From: Candidatus Methylomirabilota bacterium
GTDB lineage: Bacteria; Methylomirabilota; Methylomirabilia; Rokubacteriales; CSP1-6
Length of the DNA: 64,000 nt
Reading direction: 5' to 3'
Assembly (NCBI GenBank): GCA_035764725.1
Contig: DASTYT010000046.1
Span: 50,275-114,274, forward strand
This document shows, one piece after another, positions 17,719-27,133 of the stretch (within the stretch, counting starts at the first letter, position 1; each line of letters begins with the position of its first letter). The notes under the pieces were generated by a model, which saw nothing but the letters and a program-made list of their open reading frames with translations, ran no database searches and was not told the DNA's origin. Made by a program: the position numbers and the translations under genes.

Positions 17719-18222
17719 ATGGACGACGCGCTCGAGCGCTTGCTCCGCCAGCAGGTCGCCCGCTTCACGGATCGGCGCGGTGACTGGGACGCCTTTGCCG
17801 ACGCGCGCGTCGAAGGGTTCCGTCGCGCCCAGCATCGCTTCATCGGAAGCGGGGCCTCGGGCAAGGCCGACGCCTCGGTCGTTCCGGCCCAGCACTTCAC
17901 GCTCAGCGTGATGTTCGTGCCCCCCGGGCAGGGCAATGCCGCGCATACGCACGAGGTGGAGGAAGTGTTCTTCATCCTCGAGGGCAAGGTCCTGGTGTTC
18001 ATCGAGGACGGCGCGGGCGGACGCGCGGAGACCGTGCTGGGTCCGTGGGATTGCATCTCCTGCCCGGCGAATGTCATCCACGGCTTCCAGAACGTGGGGC
18101 TCGAGCCCGCCTATCTCCAGGTGATGCTGGGCAAGGCCAAGCCCGACCTCATGACCTACGCCGATGCCTCGCTCCAGTCTCGCCGCGACGAGCATCTGCA
18201 GTCCGCGCGGCCCCCCGCCTAG
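17719..18222 (+). CDS. Cupin-domain protein
   Basis: 167 residues with one cupin. Motif 1 is GNAAHTHEVEEVFFILEG, where H76, H78 and E82 are metal ligands; motif 2 includes the PANVIHGFQN segment with the last His. A ~50-residue N-terminal extension precedes the barrel. Could be a dioxygenase, isomerase or sensor of an organic acid. It is followed after 19 bases by the molybdenum hydroxylase gene and probably heads that transcript, so it may serve the same catabolic route; this is inference. Confidence 0.83.
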   Translation: MDDALERLLRQQVARFTDRRGDWDAFADARVEGFRRAQHRFIGSGASGKADASVVPAQHFTLSVMFVPPGQGNAAHTHEVEEVFFILEGKVLVFIEDGAGGRAETVLGPWDCISCPANVIHGFQNVGLEPAYLQVMLGKAKPDLMTYADASLQSRRDEHLQSARPPA

Positions 18223-18241
18223 CCGGCGTCGTCCGCTCCCC

Positions 18242-20542
18242 GTGCTCGTCGGCTCGTCCCCGAAGCGCAAGGAAGACGCCCGCCTCGTCACCGGTCGCGG
18301 CCGCTATGTCGACGATCTCTCGATGCCCGGGCTGCTCCATCTCGCCCTGGCGCGCAGCCCGCACGCGCACGCGCGCATCGTGAGCATCGACCGCGCCCCC
18401 GCGCTCGCGGTGAACGGTGTCGTGGCCGTGCTCACGCGCGAGGACATGCCGGAGCTGGCCGCCTCGATCCCGCCTCTCGTGCCGGAGCCGCGCGGCCGCG
18501 CCTACGTGAATCCGGCGCTCGCGGCCGGCCGGGTACGCCACGTGGGCGAGGCGGTGGCCATCGTGGTGGCGGTGGATCCCTATGTGGCTGCCGACGCCGT
18601 CGAGCGGCTGCCGATCGAGTACGAGGCGCTGCCGGCGGCGGTGACGGTGGATGCGGCCGCCGCGCCGGGTGCGCCCCGTGTCACCGAGGAGTGGCCCGAC
18701 AACGTGGCCAGCGTGAGCGCGGGCGCGACCGGCGATCCGGCGCGGGGCTTCGCCGAGGCCGACGTGGTCGTGAGCGCGCGCCTCGCGTATCCGCGTGTGG
18801 CGGGGATGCCGCTGGAGACGCGCGGGGTACTCGCGGCGGTCGACCCGATCGCCGGGGACCTCACCGTGTGGACCTCGACGCAGGTGCCGTTCGCCGTGCG
18901 TGCCGCCATCGCGCCAGTGGTCGGCCTGCCCGAGGAGCGGATCCGCGTGCTCGCGCCCGATATCGGCGGGGGATTCGGCGTGAAGGGGCATGTGTACGCC
19001 GAGGACATGCTGGTCCCCGCGGTGGCGCGCCGGCTGGGGCGCCCCGTCAAGTGGGTGGAGACCCGGCACGAGCATTTCCTGTCCGCCGCCGCCGATCGCG
19101 ATCAAGCGCACGAGGCGCGGCTCGGCGTGACCCGTGACGGCCGCATCGTGGCCCTGGAGACCGCGTTCACGCGCGACCACGGCGTCGCGCCCGTGCTCGG
19201 CGAGGCCATCACGCTGAACACGATCAACCATCTGCCCGGGCCGTATCGGGTCCCGCACTATCGCGGGAGCGGCCGCAACGTCCTCACTCACAAGACCTTC
19301 GCAGCGGCCTACCGCGGCGCGGGGCGGCCCGAGGCGGCGTTCGTGCTCGACCGCCTGCTCGATCGCGCCGCACGCGCCCTCGCCATGGACCCCGCCGAGC
19401 TCCGGCGGCGCAACCTGATCTGTCCGGAGGACATGCCGTGCCCGACCGGGCTCACCTACCGTGACGGCGCGCCGATCATCTACGACCCGGCGGACTATCC
19501 GGCGGCCTTCGAGCGCCTCCTCACGACCCTGGACTACGCGGGCTGGCGGGCCAAGCAGCCGGCGCGGCGCGGGAGCACGCGCCCCATCGGCATCGGGCTC
19601 AGCGCGTACGTCGAGGGCACCGGGCTCGGTCCCTTCGAGGGCGCGGACGTGAGGGTCGATCCCGAGGGCACGATCTTCGTGGATCTCGGGGTGTGCGCCC
19701 AGGGGCAAGGGCACGAGACCACGCTGGCCCAGATCTGCGCCGACGCGCTGGGCGCGCCGCTCGAATCCGTGGTGGTGCGCGGCGGCGACACGCGGCTCGT
19801 GGGCTTCGGCATGGGGACGATCGCCAGCCGCGTGGCCGCGGTCGCCGGCCCCGCGGTGGCGCGCTCGGCAGGAGAGGTCGCCGCGCGCGCGCGACTCGTC
19901 GCGGGCGAGATGCTCGAGTGCGCACCGGAAGACGTGGTCCTGGCCGAGGGTCGCGTGCACGTCAAGGGCCTGCCGGGGCGCAGCCTCTCGCTCGGCCAGG
20001 TGGCGCGGGCGGCGGTGCGCAGCCCCGCCTTGGCGGGGACGGGGACGCCGGGGCTCGGCGCGTGCGCCTTCTTCTATCCGGGCACGGTGACGTGGGCGTT
20101 CGGCGTGCAGGGCGCCGTCGTCGAGGTGGACGTCGAGGACGGGCGCGTGCAGCTCCTCGCCTATGCGGCGCTACACGATTGCGGACGGCCCATCAATCCC
20201 GCGATCGTGGAGGGCCAGCTCCACGGCGGGCTCGCCCAGGGGATCGGCACGGCGCTGGGCGAGGCCCTGCTCTACGACGAGTCCGGGCAGCTTCTCACCG
20301 GGACCTTCATGGACTATCCCCTGCCGCGCGCCGACGAGCTGCCCGCGTTCGACGTGACCCACATGGACTTTCCCTCGAGCGTCAATCCGCTGGGGATCAA
20401 GGGCGTCGGCGAGAGCGGCGTGATCGCGCCCGCCGCCGCCATCGCCAACGCGGTGGAGGATGCTCTCGCCGACCGCGGGGTCCGGATCGATCGGGTTCCC
20501 CTCACGCCGGCGCGAGTCCACGAGCTCCTCCGCAATCCTTGA
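18242..20542 (+). CDS. Xanthine dehydrogenase family molybdopterin-binding subunit (form II CoxL-like)
   Basis: 766 residues from GTG. The start KRKEDARLVTGRGRYVDDL is the family opening; GGGFGVKG (about 241), GQGHETT (about 486) and the active-site Glu in GVGESG (about 721) are the molybdenum-cofactor motifs. AYRGAGR (about 357) marks it as form II, not the AYRCSFR of true aerobic CO dehydrogenase. The enzyme should hydroxylate an aldehyde or N-heterocycle. The FAD and 2Fe-2S partner subunits are not adjacent, so it is an orphan large subunit. An ATG at 18164 in frame is rejected as it overlaps the cupin gene. Confidence 0.88.
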   Translation: MLVGSSPKRKEDARLVTGRGRYVDDLSMPGLLHLALARSPHAHARIVSIDRAPALAVNGVVAVLTREDMPELAASIPPLVPEPRGRAYVNPALAAGRVRHVGEAVAIVVAVDPYVAADAVERLPIEYEALPAAVTVDAAAAPGAPRVTEEWPDNVASVSAGATGDPARGFAEADVVVSARLAYPRVAGMPLETRGVLAAVDPIAGDLTVWTSTQVPFAVRAAIAPVVGLPEERIRVLAPDIGGGFGVKGHVYAEDMLVPAVARRLGRPVKWVETRHEHFLSAAADRDQAHEARLGVTRDGRIVALETAFTRDHGVAPVLGEAITLNTINHLPGPYRVPHYRGSGRNVLTHKTFAAAYRGAGRPEAAFVLDRLLDRAARALAMDPAELRRRNLICPEDMPCPTGLTYRDGAPIIYDPADYPAAFERLLTTLDYAGWRAKQPARRGSTRPIGIGLSAYVEGTGLGPFEGADVRVDPEGTIFVDLGVCAQGQGHETTLAQICADALGAPLESVVVRGGDTRLVGFGMGTIASRVAAVAGPAVARSAGEVAARARLVAGEMLECAPEDVVLAEGRVHVKGLPGRSLSLGQVARAAVRSPALAGTGTPGLGACAFFYPGTVTWAFGVQGAVVEVDVEDGRVQLLAYAALHDCGRPINPAIVEGQLHGGLAQGIGTALGEALLYDESGQLLTGTFMDYPLPRADELPAFDVTHMDFPSSVNPLGIKGVGESGVIAPAAAIANAVEDALADRGVRIDRVPLTPARVHELLRNP

Positions 20543-20555
20543 TAGAATCCGACCC

Positions 20556-22160
20556 ATGCGGAGCGGGATGATCTGCGCGGCGCAGCCGGAGTCGACCGAG
20601 GCGGGCGCCCTCATCATGCGCGCGGGCGGCAATGCCGTCGACGGCGCTATCGCCTGCGCGCTGACCGCCGGCGTGGTGGATCCCATGATGACCGGCATCG
20701 CGGGCTTCGGGAGCTGCCAGATCTACATGCCCGCCCGCGGCGTGCACGAGTGCATCGACTTCCACGGCACGACGCCGGCGGCGGCCCGGCCGGACATGTG
20801 GACGCATCTCCTGGAGGAGGAGACGCGCGACGGCTTCGGCTTCGTGCTGAAGGGTCACGTCAACGAGCTGGGCTATCAGTCCATCACCGTGCCCGGCTCC
20901 CTGAAGGCGTTCTACGAGGCGCAGACCACGTACGGCGCGCTGCCCTGGGCCCAGGTCGTGCAGCCCGCGATCGACTGGGCCGAGCGGGGCTGGCTGGTGA
21001 AGAATCACGTGGGCTATTGGTGGGCTCTCGAGGAGCAACTCGGGCGTGTGGCCAATCCCGAGCGGCTGCGCTTCACCGCGAGCGGGCGCGCGCTTTACTG
21101 CCGGCCCGACGGTACCCCCAAGCGCGTGGGCGACATCGTGCGCAATCCCGATCTCGCCGGGACCCTCCGGACGATCGCCAAGGGCGGCGCCGACGTGTTC
21201 TACACGGGCGAGCTGGCCGAGCGCATCGCCGCCGACATGCGCGCCCACGGCGGGCTCCTCTCGTACGAGGACCTCGCCGCGTACCGGACCGCGCGCCGCC
21301 CTCCGCTCCGGGGAACCTACCGGCAGTGGCGCCTCGCCACCAACCATCCGCCGGGCGGCGGGCTCATGCTGCTCGAGATGCTCAACGTCCTGGAGCAGTT
21401 CGATCTCCGCGCGCTCGGACACAACACCGCCGCCTATCTCCGGGTCGTCACCGAGGTGATGAAGCGTGCGGTGGCGGACAAGGAGGCGCATGTCGGCGAC
21501 CCCGCGTTCGTGGATGTGCCGGTGGAGCGCCTCCTCGGGAAGACGTACGCGCGGGAGGTCGCTGCGGACATCCGAGCGGGCAAGCGCGTGCGCATCGAGC
21601 GGGTGGGGCTCGAGCCGAAGGACACCACGCACGTGGCCGCCATCGACCGCGACGGCAACGCGGTCACCATGACCCATACCCTCGGCATGCCCTCGGGCGT
21701 GATCACCGATGGGCTCGGCTTCATGTACAACGGCGCCATGAGCGTATTCGATCCGCGTCCCGGCCGCGCGGGCTCGATCGCCCCCGGCAAGAGCCGGTTC
21801 TCCGCCCTGTGTCCCACGACCGTGTTCGAAGGCGACCGTTTGCGCGCGGCCATCGGCGCGCCGGGCGGCGCCCAGATCGCCATCGGCGTCATGCAGGCGC
21901 TGGTGAACCTGCTCGACTTCGGGATGTCGATGTCGGACGCGGTGGCGGCGCCGCGCTTCAGCGCGACCAGCCACATCATCGACGTGACCATGCGCATTCC
22001 CACCCACGTCACCGATGAGCTCGAGCGTGACGGCTACACCGTGTGGCGCAACCCCAACACCTTCGACGTCGCCTCGGTGCACGGCATCGAGGTGCGCCCC
22101 GATGGCTCGCTCCACGGTGGGGCCGATCCCGGCCACGACGGGATGGCCATGGCGGTGTAG
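20556..22160 (+). CDS. Gamma-glutamyltransferase family Ntn-hydrolase
   Basis: 534 residues. AAQPESTEAGALIMRAGGNAVDGAIA and IAGFGSCQIY are N-terminal GGT signatures. Autoprocessing should occur before T357 in DTTHVAAIDRDGNAVTMT, whose Thr is the nucleophile of the small subunit. GAPGGAQIAIGVMQALVN is conserved near the C-terminus. No signal peptide is seen, unlike periplasmic GGT, so this is probably a cytoplasmic GGT-like hydrolase (for example cephalosporin-acylase or gamma-glutamyl-amide type). It starts 13 bases after the molybdenum hydroxylase stop and is 6 bases from the lactonase. Confidence 0.88.
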   Translation: MRSGMICAAQPESTEAGALIMRAGGNAVDGAIACALTAGVVDPMMTGIAGFGSCQIYMPARGVHECIDFHGTTPAAARPDMWTHLLEEETRDGFGFVLKGHVNELGYQSITVPGSLKAFYEAQTTYGALPWAQVVQPAIDWAERGWLVKNHVGYWWALEEQLGRVANPERLRFTASGRALYCRPDGTPKRVGDIVRNPDLAGTLRTIAKGGADVFYTGELAERIAADMRAHGGLLSYEDLAAYRTARRPPLRGTYRQWRLATNHPPGGGLMLLEMLNVLEQFDLRALGHNTAAYLRVVTEVMKRAVADKEAHVGDPAFVDVPVERLLGKTYAREVAADIRAGKRVRIERVGLEPKDTTHVAAIDRDGNAVTMTHTLGMPSGVITDGLGFMYNGAMSVFDPRPGRAGSIAPGKSRFSALCPTTVFEGDRLRAAIGAPGGAQIAIGVMQALVNLLDFGMSMSDAVAAPRFSATSHIIDVTMRIPTHVTDELERDGYTVWRNPNTFDVASVHGIEVRPDGSLHGGADPGHDGMAMAV

Positions 22161-22166
22161 GGTCCG

Positions 22167-23042
22167 ATGAGCGGGGACGGACTCGAGCGCTTGCTGGAGC
22201 CGGGCGAGCCGCAGCGTCTCGCCACCGGCTTCGTCTTCACCGAGGGGCCGCTGTGGCATCCCGACGGCTTCTACTACTTCGTGGACGTGCGGGCGAGCAA
22301 GCTCCTCCGGATCACGCCGGGCAAGGCCCCCGAGCTCCTGCGCGAGCAGACCGGCGGCGGCAACGGGACCACGTTCGACCTTCAGGGCCGCCTCGTGCTC
22401 TGCGAAGGCGACAATCGCCGGGTGACGCGGGCCGAGGCGGGCGGCGCGATGGAGGTGCTGGTCGACCGCTTCGAGGGCAAGCGGCTGAACCGGCCGAACG
22501 ACGTGGTCTGCAAGTCGGACGGGAGCCTCTATTTCACCGATCCTGGCCTGCGCGTGCCGCTCCCCGAGCGCGAGCTGACCTATGCGGGCGTGTACCGGAT
22601 CGCGCCGAGCGGCGCCACCACGCTGGTGGCGGACTGCGAGTATCCCAACGGGCTGGCCTTCTCGCCGGACGAGCGGACACTCTACGTCGCCAACACGCGG
22701 TGGACGGCCTACATCCACGCCTTCGAGCTCAGCGCGGCGGGCGAGGTAGTCCGCCGGCGCATCTTCGCCGACATGTCCTCTGACGAGACGGACGGCGTGC
22801 CCGACGGCATGAAGGTCGACGTCGACGGGCGGGTCTACTGCACGGGTCCCGGCGGCACCTGGGTGTTCGCGCCCGACGGCACGCGGCTCGGGATCATCCG
22901 CACTCCCGAGGTGCCGGCCAACCTGGCCTTCGGTGGCCCCGATCTGCGCACGCTCTTCTTCACCGCGCGCAGCTCGGTGTACTCGCTCCGGGTGAAGACG
23001 CCCGGCCAGCCGCACCCCTGGTATCGCGCGCGCGGCCGGTAG
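22167..23042 (+). CDS. SMP-30/gluconolactonase-like protein
   Basis: 291 residues forming a six-bladed propeller. Metal ligands of the family are visible: the Glu in FTEGPLW, the Asn in RPNDVVCKSDG, the Asn in EYPNGLAFSPDE and the Asp in DGVPDGMKVDVDG. Such enzymes hydrolyse sugar or other lactones. Six bases separate it from the gamma-glutamyltransferase gene, and nrfH follows after 9 bases, so the catabolic genes and the nitrite reductase could share a transcript. Confidence 0.88.
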   Translation: MSGDGLERLLEPGEPQRLATGFVFTEGPLWHPDGFYYFVDVRASKLLRITPGKAPELLREQTGGGNGTTFDLQGRLVLCEGDNRRVTRAEAGGAMEVLVDRFEGKRLNRPNDVVCKSDGSLYFTDPGLRVPLPERELTYAGVYRIAPSGATTLVADCEYPNGLAFSPDERTLYVANTRWTAYIHAFELSAAGEVVRRRIFADMSSDETDGVPDGMKVDVDGRVYCTGPGGTWVFAPDGTRLGIIRTPEVPANLAFGGPDLRTLFFTARSSVYSLRVKTPGQPHPWYRARGR

Positions 23043-23051
23043 ACGATCGCC

Positions 23052-23510
23052 TTGAGCCGGCGCGCCCTCGTCCTGCTCTTTGCCTGTCTCTTGGGCATCC
23101 CTGTCGGGGTCGGCGCCTTCACGTTCGTCTACGCCAAGGGCTTCTCGTACCTCTCCACCGACCCCAAGGCGTGCGTGAACTGCCACATCATGAACACGCA
23201 GTACGACGCCTGGATGAAGAGCGGCCACCGCCACGTGGCCGGGTGCGTGGACTGCCATCTACCCCACGACGGCCTCGCGAAGTGGGTCGCGAAGTCCGAG
23301 CACGGCTTCCGTCACTCGATGGCCTTCACGCTCCAGAACTTCAAGGAGCCGATCGAGATCACGCCGAAGGACCGGCTGATCGTGCAGGCCAACTGCGTGC
23401 GCTGCCACGACGCGTTCGTCCACGCCGTGTTCCTGAGCCCGGGACCGGCCGGCGAGGAGCTCCGCTGCATGCATTGTCACGCCGGGGCGGGGCATTTCGG
23501 GGCGCGCTGA
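23052..23510 (+). CDS. nrfH: Cytochrome c nitrite reductase small subunit NrfH (tetraheme)
   Basis: 152 residues from a TTG. One N-terminal membrane segment (ALVLLFACLLGIPVGVGAF) anchors it, followed by four haem sites: C41-H45, C65-H69, C115-H119 and C139-H143. The first reads CVNCHIM; the Met two residues after the His is the unusual axial ligand known for NrfH. This NapC/NirT-family quinol dehydrogenase passes electrons from menaquinol to NrfA in the periplasm. It is followed after 25 bases by nrfA. Confidence 0.92.
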   Translation: MSRRALVLLFACLLGIPVGVGAFTFVYAKGFSYLSTDPKACVNCHIMNTQYDAWMKSGHRHVAGCVDCHLPHDGLAKWVAKSEHGFRHSMAFTLQNFKEPIEITPKDRLIVQANCVRCHDAFVHAVFLSPGPAGEELRCMHCHAGAGHFGAR

Positions 23511-23535
23511 CGACGCGCGCCAAGGAGCCACTGAC

Positions 23536-24942
23536 ATGACGGATCCCGTCGAGAACCGGCCACGGCGCCGCGGCCCTGGGGTGGGCCTGATCCTGCTGGG
23601 CTTCGCCGCCATCGCCGGCGTCACCGTGCTCCTGCTGGCGCTCCTCACCAACATCTTCGAGCGGAAGCAGGAGGCGCGGCAGCCCTTCGTGAAGCTGATC
23701 GAGGTCACGGAGGACATCGACGATCCGAAGGTGTGGGGTCAGAACTGGCCCTTCCAGTACGACAGCTACCTGCGCACGGCGGAGTCGACCACCACGAAGT
23801 ACGGAGGCCGGGGCGTCGGGGCGGGCGATGCGGGGCTCGCCCAGCAGAAGCTCGATCGGGACCCGTGGCTCAAGCGCATCTTCGCGGGCTACGCCTTCGC
23901 CCTCGACTATCGCGACCGGCGCGGCCACTTCTACGCCCTCTTCGACCAGGAGCAGACCAAGCGCGTGACCGAGCGCAAGCAGCCGGGGGCGTGCATTCAG
24001 TGCCACGCCTCGAACCTTCGACTCTTCCGGTTCGTCGGCAAGGGGGACGTCGAGAAGGGCTTCGAGCAGGTGTCCGGCATGGCCTATCAGGACGCGCGGA
24101 ACATGGTCGACGACAAGGGGCAAGCGCTGATCCAGCACTCGATCGCGTGCACCGATTGCCACGAGCCGAAGACAATGGCCCTCCGGGTGACGCGGCCCGG
24201 CTTCATCAACGGCATCAAGGCGCTCAAGGCGAAGCAGGGCATCGCCGATTACGATCCCAACCGCGATGCGTCCCGGCAGGAGATGCGCGCCTACGTCTGC
24301 GGGCAGTGCCACGTCGAGTACTACTTCAAGGGGCCAAACAAGGTCGTGACCTATCCCTGGGCGAACGGCCTGCGCGTGGAGGAGATCGAGGCCTACTACG
24401 ACAAGGAGGGCTTCACGGACTGGGTGCACGCAGAGACCGGCACCAAGGTGCTGAAGGCGCAGCACCCGGAGTTCGAGGTGTGGAACCAGGGCATCCACGC
24501 GCGCGCCGGCGTGGCCTGCGCGGACTGCCACATGCCCTATCAGCGCGTGGGCGCGCTCAAGGTGAGCGATCACTGGGTGCGGAGCCCGCTGCTCAACATC
24601 AATCGCGCGTGCCAGCCCTGCCACGCGGTGCCCGAGGCCGAGCTCCAGGGCCGCGTGCTCGCCATCCAGGATCGGCATCACGACCTGATGCAGCGGGCGG
24701 CGAAGGCCACCACCGACATGCTGGACGCGATCGTGGCCGCGAAGAAGGCCGGCGCGGACGAGGCGGCACTGAAGGCCGCCGAGGACTTCCACAAGAAGGC
24801 GCAGTGGCGGCTCGACTTCGTGGCGGCGGAGAACTCCATGGGCTTCCACGCGCCGCAGGAGCTGGCGCGCGTCCTCGCCGAGGCCACCGACTACGCGCGT
24901 CAGGGGCAGCGGGCGGCGGACCTCGCCGCGCCCAGGAAGTAG
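23536..24942 (+). CDS. nrfA: Ammonia-forming cytochrome c nitrite reductase NrfA, CxxCH-type
   Basis: 468 residues, ATG with AAGGAG 9 bases upstream. An N-terminal membrane helix (about 16-38) precedes the pentahaem domain. Haem sites: C153-H157, C205-H209, C255-H259, C328-H332 and C359-H363. The first, ACIQCHASN, holds the catalytic haem and is CxxCH in place of the usual CxxCK, so this belongs to the minority type known from Campylobacter and some other bacteria. CGQCHVEYYFKG carries the active-site Tyr. It reduces nitrite to ammonium with six electrons. Together with nrfH it forms a complete NrfHA module; no haem lyase gene for a CxxCK site is needed or seen. Confidence 0.92.
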   Translation: MTDPVENRPRRRGPGVGLILLGFAAIAGVTVLLLALLTNIFERKQEARQPFVKLIEVTEDIDDPKVWGQNWPFQYDSYLRTAESTTTKYGGRGVGAGDAGLAQQKLDRDPWLKRIFAGYAFALDYRDRRGHFYALFDQEQTKRVTERKQPGACIQCHASNLRLFRFVGKGDVEKGFEQVSGMAYQDARNMVDDKGQALIQHSIACTDCHEPKTMALRVTRPGFINGIKALKAKQGIADYDPNRDASRQEMRAYVCGQCHVEYYFKGPNKVVTYPWANGLRVEEIEAYYDKEGFTDWVHAETGTKVLKAQHPEFEVWNQGIHARAGVACADCHMPYQRVGALKVSDHWVRSPLLNINRACQPCHAVPEAELQGRVLAIQDRHHDLMQRAAKATTDMLDAIVAAKKAGADEAALKAAEDFHKKAQWRLDFVAAENSMGFHAPQELARVLAEATDYARQGQRAADLAAPRK

Positions 24943-24969
24943 GCCCAATGGCAGTTGCGTCCGTCCAGG

Positions 24970-26997
24970 TCAGCGCGCGATCTCCTCGAAGGTTTCCTTT
25001 TCTTCCATGAGCTCCGACCCGTCCCGGTAGAAATACGTGGTGCCCTCGATCCGCCGCGGTGGCTCATCCGGATGGACGCCGTACGCGAGATAGCCCACGC
25101 CCGAGCCAGTCGCATGGAGTCGCCGGAGGTCGTGCTCGAGCGTGATTGCCGTGCTGTGTCCCGCGTAGGGGTTGGCCATCCAGCGGCTTGGATTCGCCTT
25201 CACGAACGCCTCGACCTGCTCGAACGTGTAGGCGTTGAAGAACAGGCGCTCGTCCGGCCGGTATGAGAGGTACATCGGCCACTTCTCGCGGGGGCCGTAG
25301 TACTCGCCGGCCGTCAACGAGCGGAGATATGCCGCGACGTCCTGGTTCGTGATACCGAGCTCTTTCATCTTCGCCTGGTCGAACCAGAGGTTGATGAAGC
25401 CACCCCCGAGGGCGATCTTGCCGCCAAACTTTTTGTCAATCATCTCGAGCAGCGTGCGCAGCGAGAGCCGGTGACCACCCGTCACCTCGGGCATCGGCAT
25501 CATTCCGTGGTCCGCCGTGATCGCGACGACGTAGTTGCCCTCGCCGACTCGGGCATTGAGCTTCCGGATGAGCTTGCCGACGCAGGCATCCTGCGCTCGG
25601 AGGGCCTCGCGGGCCTCGAGACTCTCGAGGCCCCACCGGTGGGCCGCGTAGTCAGTCGGTTTCATGCTCATGTAGATCAGGGCGGTCACGTCGGGTCGAT
25701 CGATGGGCTCGCGATCCATCATCATGAGCATGTTGTCGCACTCGAATTCAACGTAGGCGGGTGTGAAACGAACGTTCGAGCTGTCGTCAATCCTATGCTC
25801 CATCCATATCCCGCTACCCTTGGTCAGTTCCTTGACGTAGGGCATCGGGCTCCGGCCGCGGAGGTACGCTGGGAAGCTGTAGAGGTCGACGTTCGTCATC
25901 AGCCGATGCTCCCCATCGCCACCCGGGAACTCTTCCTTCCATGCCGGCTTCTTCGGCTGCGCATAGAGCACGACGATGTGGTTCTTGTTGGCTGGGTGGT
26001 GCGCCGCGCCGTGGCCGACCATGCCCATCGCGGCGCGGTCCTGGAAGCTCGTCCCGATGACGACCGGCCGGTGACCTGCGCTGACGCCGTACTCGTCGGC
26101 GAGCGTGGGCGCCATGATGAACTCTGGCGAGTAATCGGGGAATGACTGGGTGACCTGCTTCGTTGCTGGGTCGTAGATCTCGTTCCCCACGATGCGCGTC
26201 GTGAGGGGATAGCCCCCAGTCCCGATGGCGACGTGGGACACGGCCGTCGCCGTTTCGAGCTGCGTCACCTTCGCGTCCGTGTACTCGACCCCCCGCGTCG
26301 CGAGGCTCTTGATGACGGGCCAGGCATCGGGCCATGCGTTGTAGAGGGATCGTCCGCCGCCGTCCATCACGACGGTGAGGATGACCGTGGGCCTCTTCGA
26401 GGTTGGAACAAGCGCCTCCGTCATCACGCGTCCCATGGACCCCTTCGGGGCATGGGTGCCGATCAGCCGAGCGTAGGTCGGAGCGACGTTCTGCAGGGTT
26501 GTTTTCTCGTGCCGGACACCTTCCTTGACGAATCCCGGGCCATACAGAACGAACTTGATGTCGGTGTCGTAGTCCCAAGACGACGCATGCGTCGTCCACG
26601 AGTGCTTCAACACGACGACTTGGTTCGCATCGTCCGCGCGCACGCCGGGCAGGGCTCGAAGAGGCATATGACTGAATTCATCACTGAAGAACGCGCGATC
26701 GACGACGATCGAATGGCGCGCCGGGACCATCACCACGTGGCCGGACTGCTCCGCCGCCCAGCTCTGGACAGCATAGGCAAAATGCCACGCGTCGTCCTGC
26801 ATCCGAGACGCAGAGGGTGACCAGCTTGGGCTGATCGTGCCGGCGGTCCGCGGCGCGGGAGGACCGGAGGCGGTCTGTGCGCAGGCGCTCAGTGCGAGCG
26901 GGGCGACGAATGAGATGAGGACTGCGAGCAGGACGCGGATGCGCGGTACATGCCAGGTGTCCCGGTTCGAGGCTGCAAATCTGCCGGCCGAGTCCAT
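24970..26997 (-). CDS. Lipoprotein alkaline phosphatase/phosphodiesterase superfamily protein
   Basis: 675 residues from an ATG with GGAGGG upstream. A lipobox, LSAC with Cys39, follows a hydrophobic stretch. Residues ~200-675 hold the type I phosphodiesterase fold: D212 in VVMDGG, a Thr nucleophile candidate in LETATAVSHVAIGTGGYP (about 249-251) and the metal motif AITADHGMMPM. Residues ~126-182 (VVVLKHSWTTH, LYGPGFVKEG, NVAPTYARLIGT) look like the C-terminal half of a second, degenerate copy of the same fold. GC content falls to about 53-62 percent in sampled lines, lower than its neighbours, hinting at transfer. Divergent from a LysR gene, its likely regulator. Substrate unknown. Confidence 0.8.
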   Translation of the reverse strand: MDSAGRFAASNRDTWHVPRIRVLLAVLISFVAPLALSACAQTASGPPAPRTAGTISPSWSPSASRMQDDAWHFAYAVQSWAAEQSGHVVMVPARHSIVVDRAFFSDEFSHMPLRALPGVRADDANQVVVLKHSWTTHASSWDYDTDIKFVLYGPGFVKEGVRHEKTTLQNVAPTYARLIGTHAPKGSMGRVMTEALVPTSKRPTVILTVVMDGGGRSLYNAWPDAWPVIKSLATRGVEYTDAKVTQLETATAVSHVAIGTGGYPLTTRIVGNEIYDPATKQVTQSFPDYSPEFIMAPTLADEYGVSAGHRPVVIGTSFQDRAAMGMVGHGAAHHPANKNHIVVLYAQPKKPAWKEEFPGGDGEHRLMTNVDLYSFPAYLRGRSPMPYVKELTKGSGIWMEHRIDDSSNVRFTPAYVEFECDNMLMMMDREPIDRPDVTALIYMSMKPTDYAAHRWGLESLEAREALRAQDACVGKLIRKLNARVGEGNYVVAITADHGMMPMPEVTGGHRLSLRTLLEMIDKKFGGKIALGGGFINLWFDQAKMKELGITNQDVAAYLRSLTAGEYYGPREKWPMYLSYRPDERLFFNAYTFEQVEAFVKANPSRWMANPYAGHSTAITLEHDLRRLHATGSGVGYLAYGVHPDEPPRRIEGTTYFYRDGSELMEEKETFEEIAR

Positions 26998-27119
26998 GTC
27001 GACCCTCCCGTAGCGCTGCGATGTGCGCTTCCATTGGCTCGTTGTCGACGATGCCCCGTGTCGGCGCGAGAGTAGGTCGCCGGCCGGGAAGATCCGAAAT
27101 ACATACGAAGCGGGGCAGC

Positions 27120-27125
27120 TATAAT
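27120..27125 (+). promoter_or_regulatory. Candidate -10 box (TATAAT) of the LysR gene
   Basis: A perfect TATAAT ends 8 bases before the ATG at 27134; no clear -35 box or Shine-Dalgarno is present. Transcription would begin essentially at the start codon, so a leaderless message is predicted. Confidence 0.4.
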
Positions 27126-27133
27126 CTCTGGTT

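Noticed and set aside
18164-18241. Earlier ATG for the molybdenum hydroxylase
   Set aside because: Would overlap the cupin gene by 59 bases and adds non-conserved Arg/Pro-rich sequence; the family begins just after the GTG at 18242.
18242-20542. Aerobic CO dehydrogenase large subunit (form I CoxL)
   Set aside because: The active-site loop reads AYRGAGR, not AYRCSFR, and coxM/coxS are absent.
20502-23258. 918-codon minus-strand open frame
   Set aside because: Runs antisense to gamma-glutamyltransferase and SMP-30 genes, His/Arg/Gly-rich low-complexity translation, no domain.
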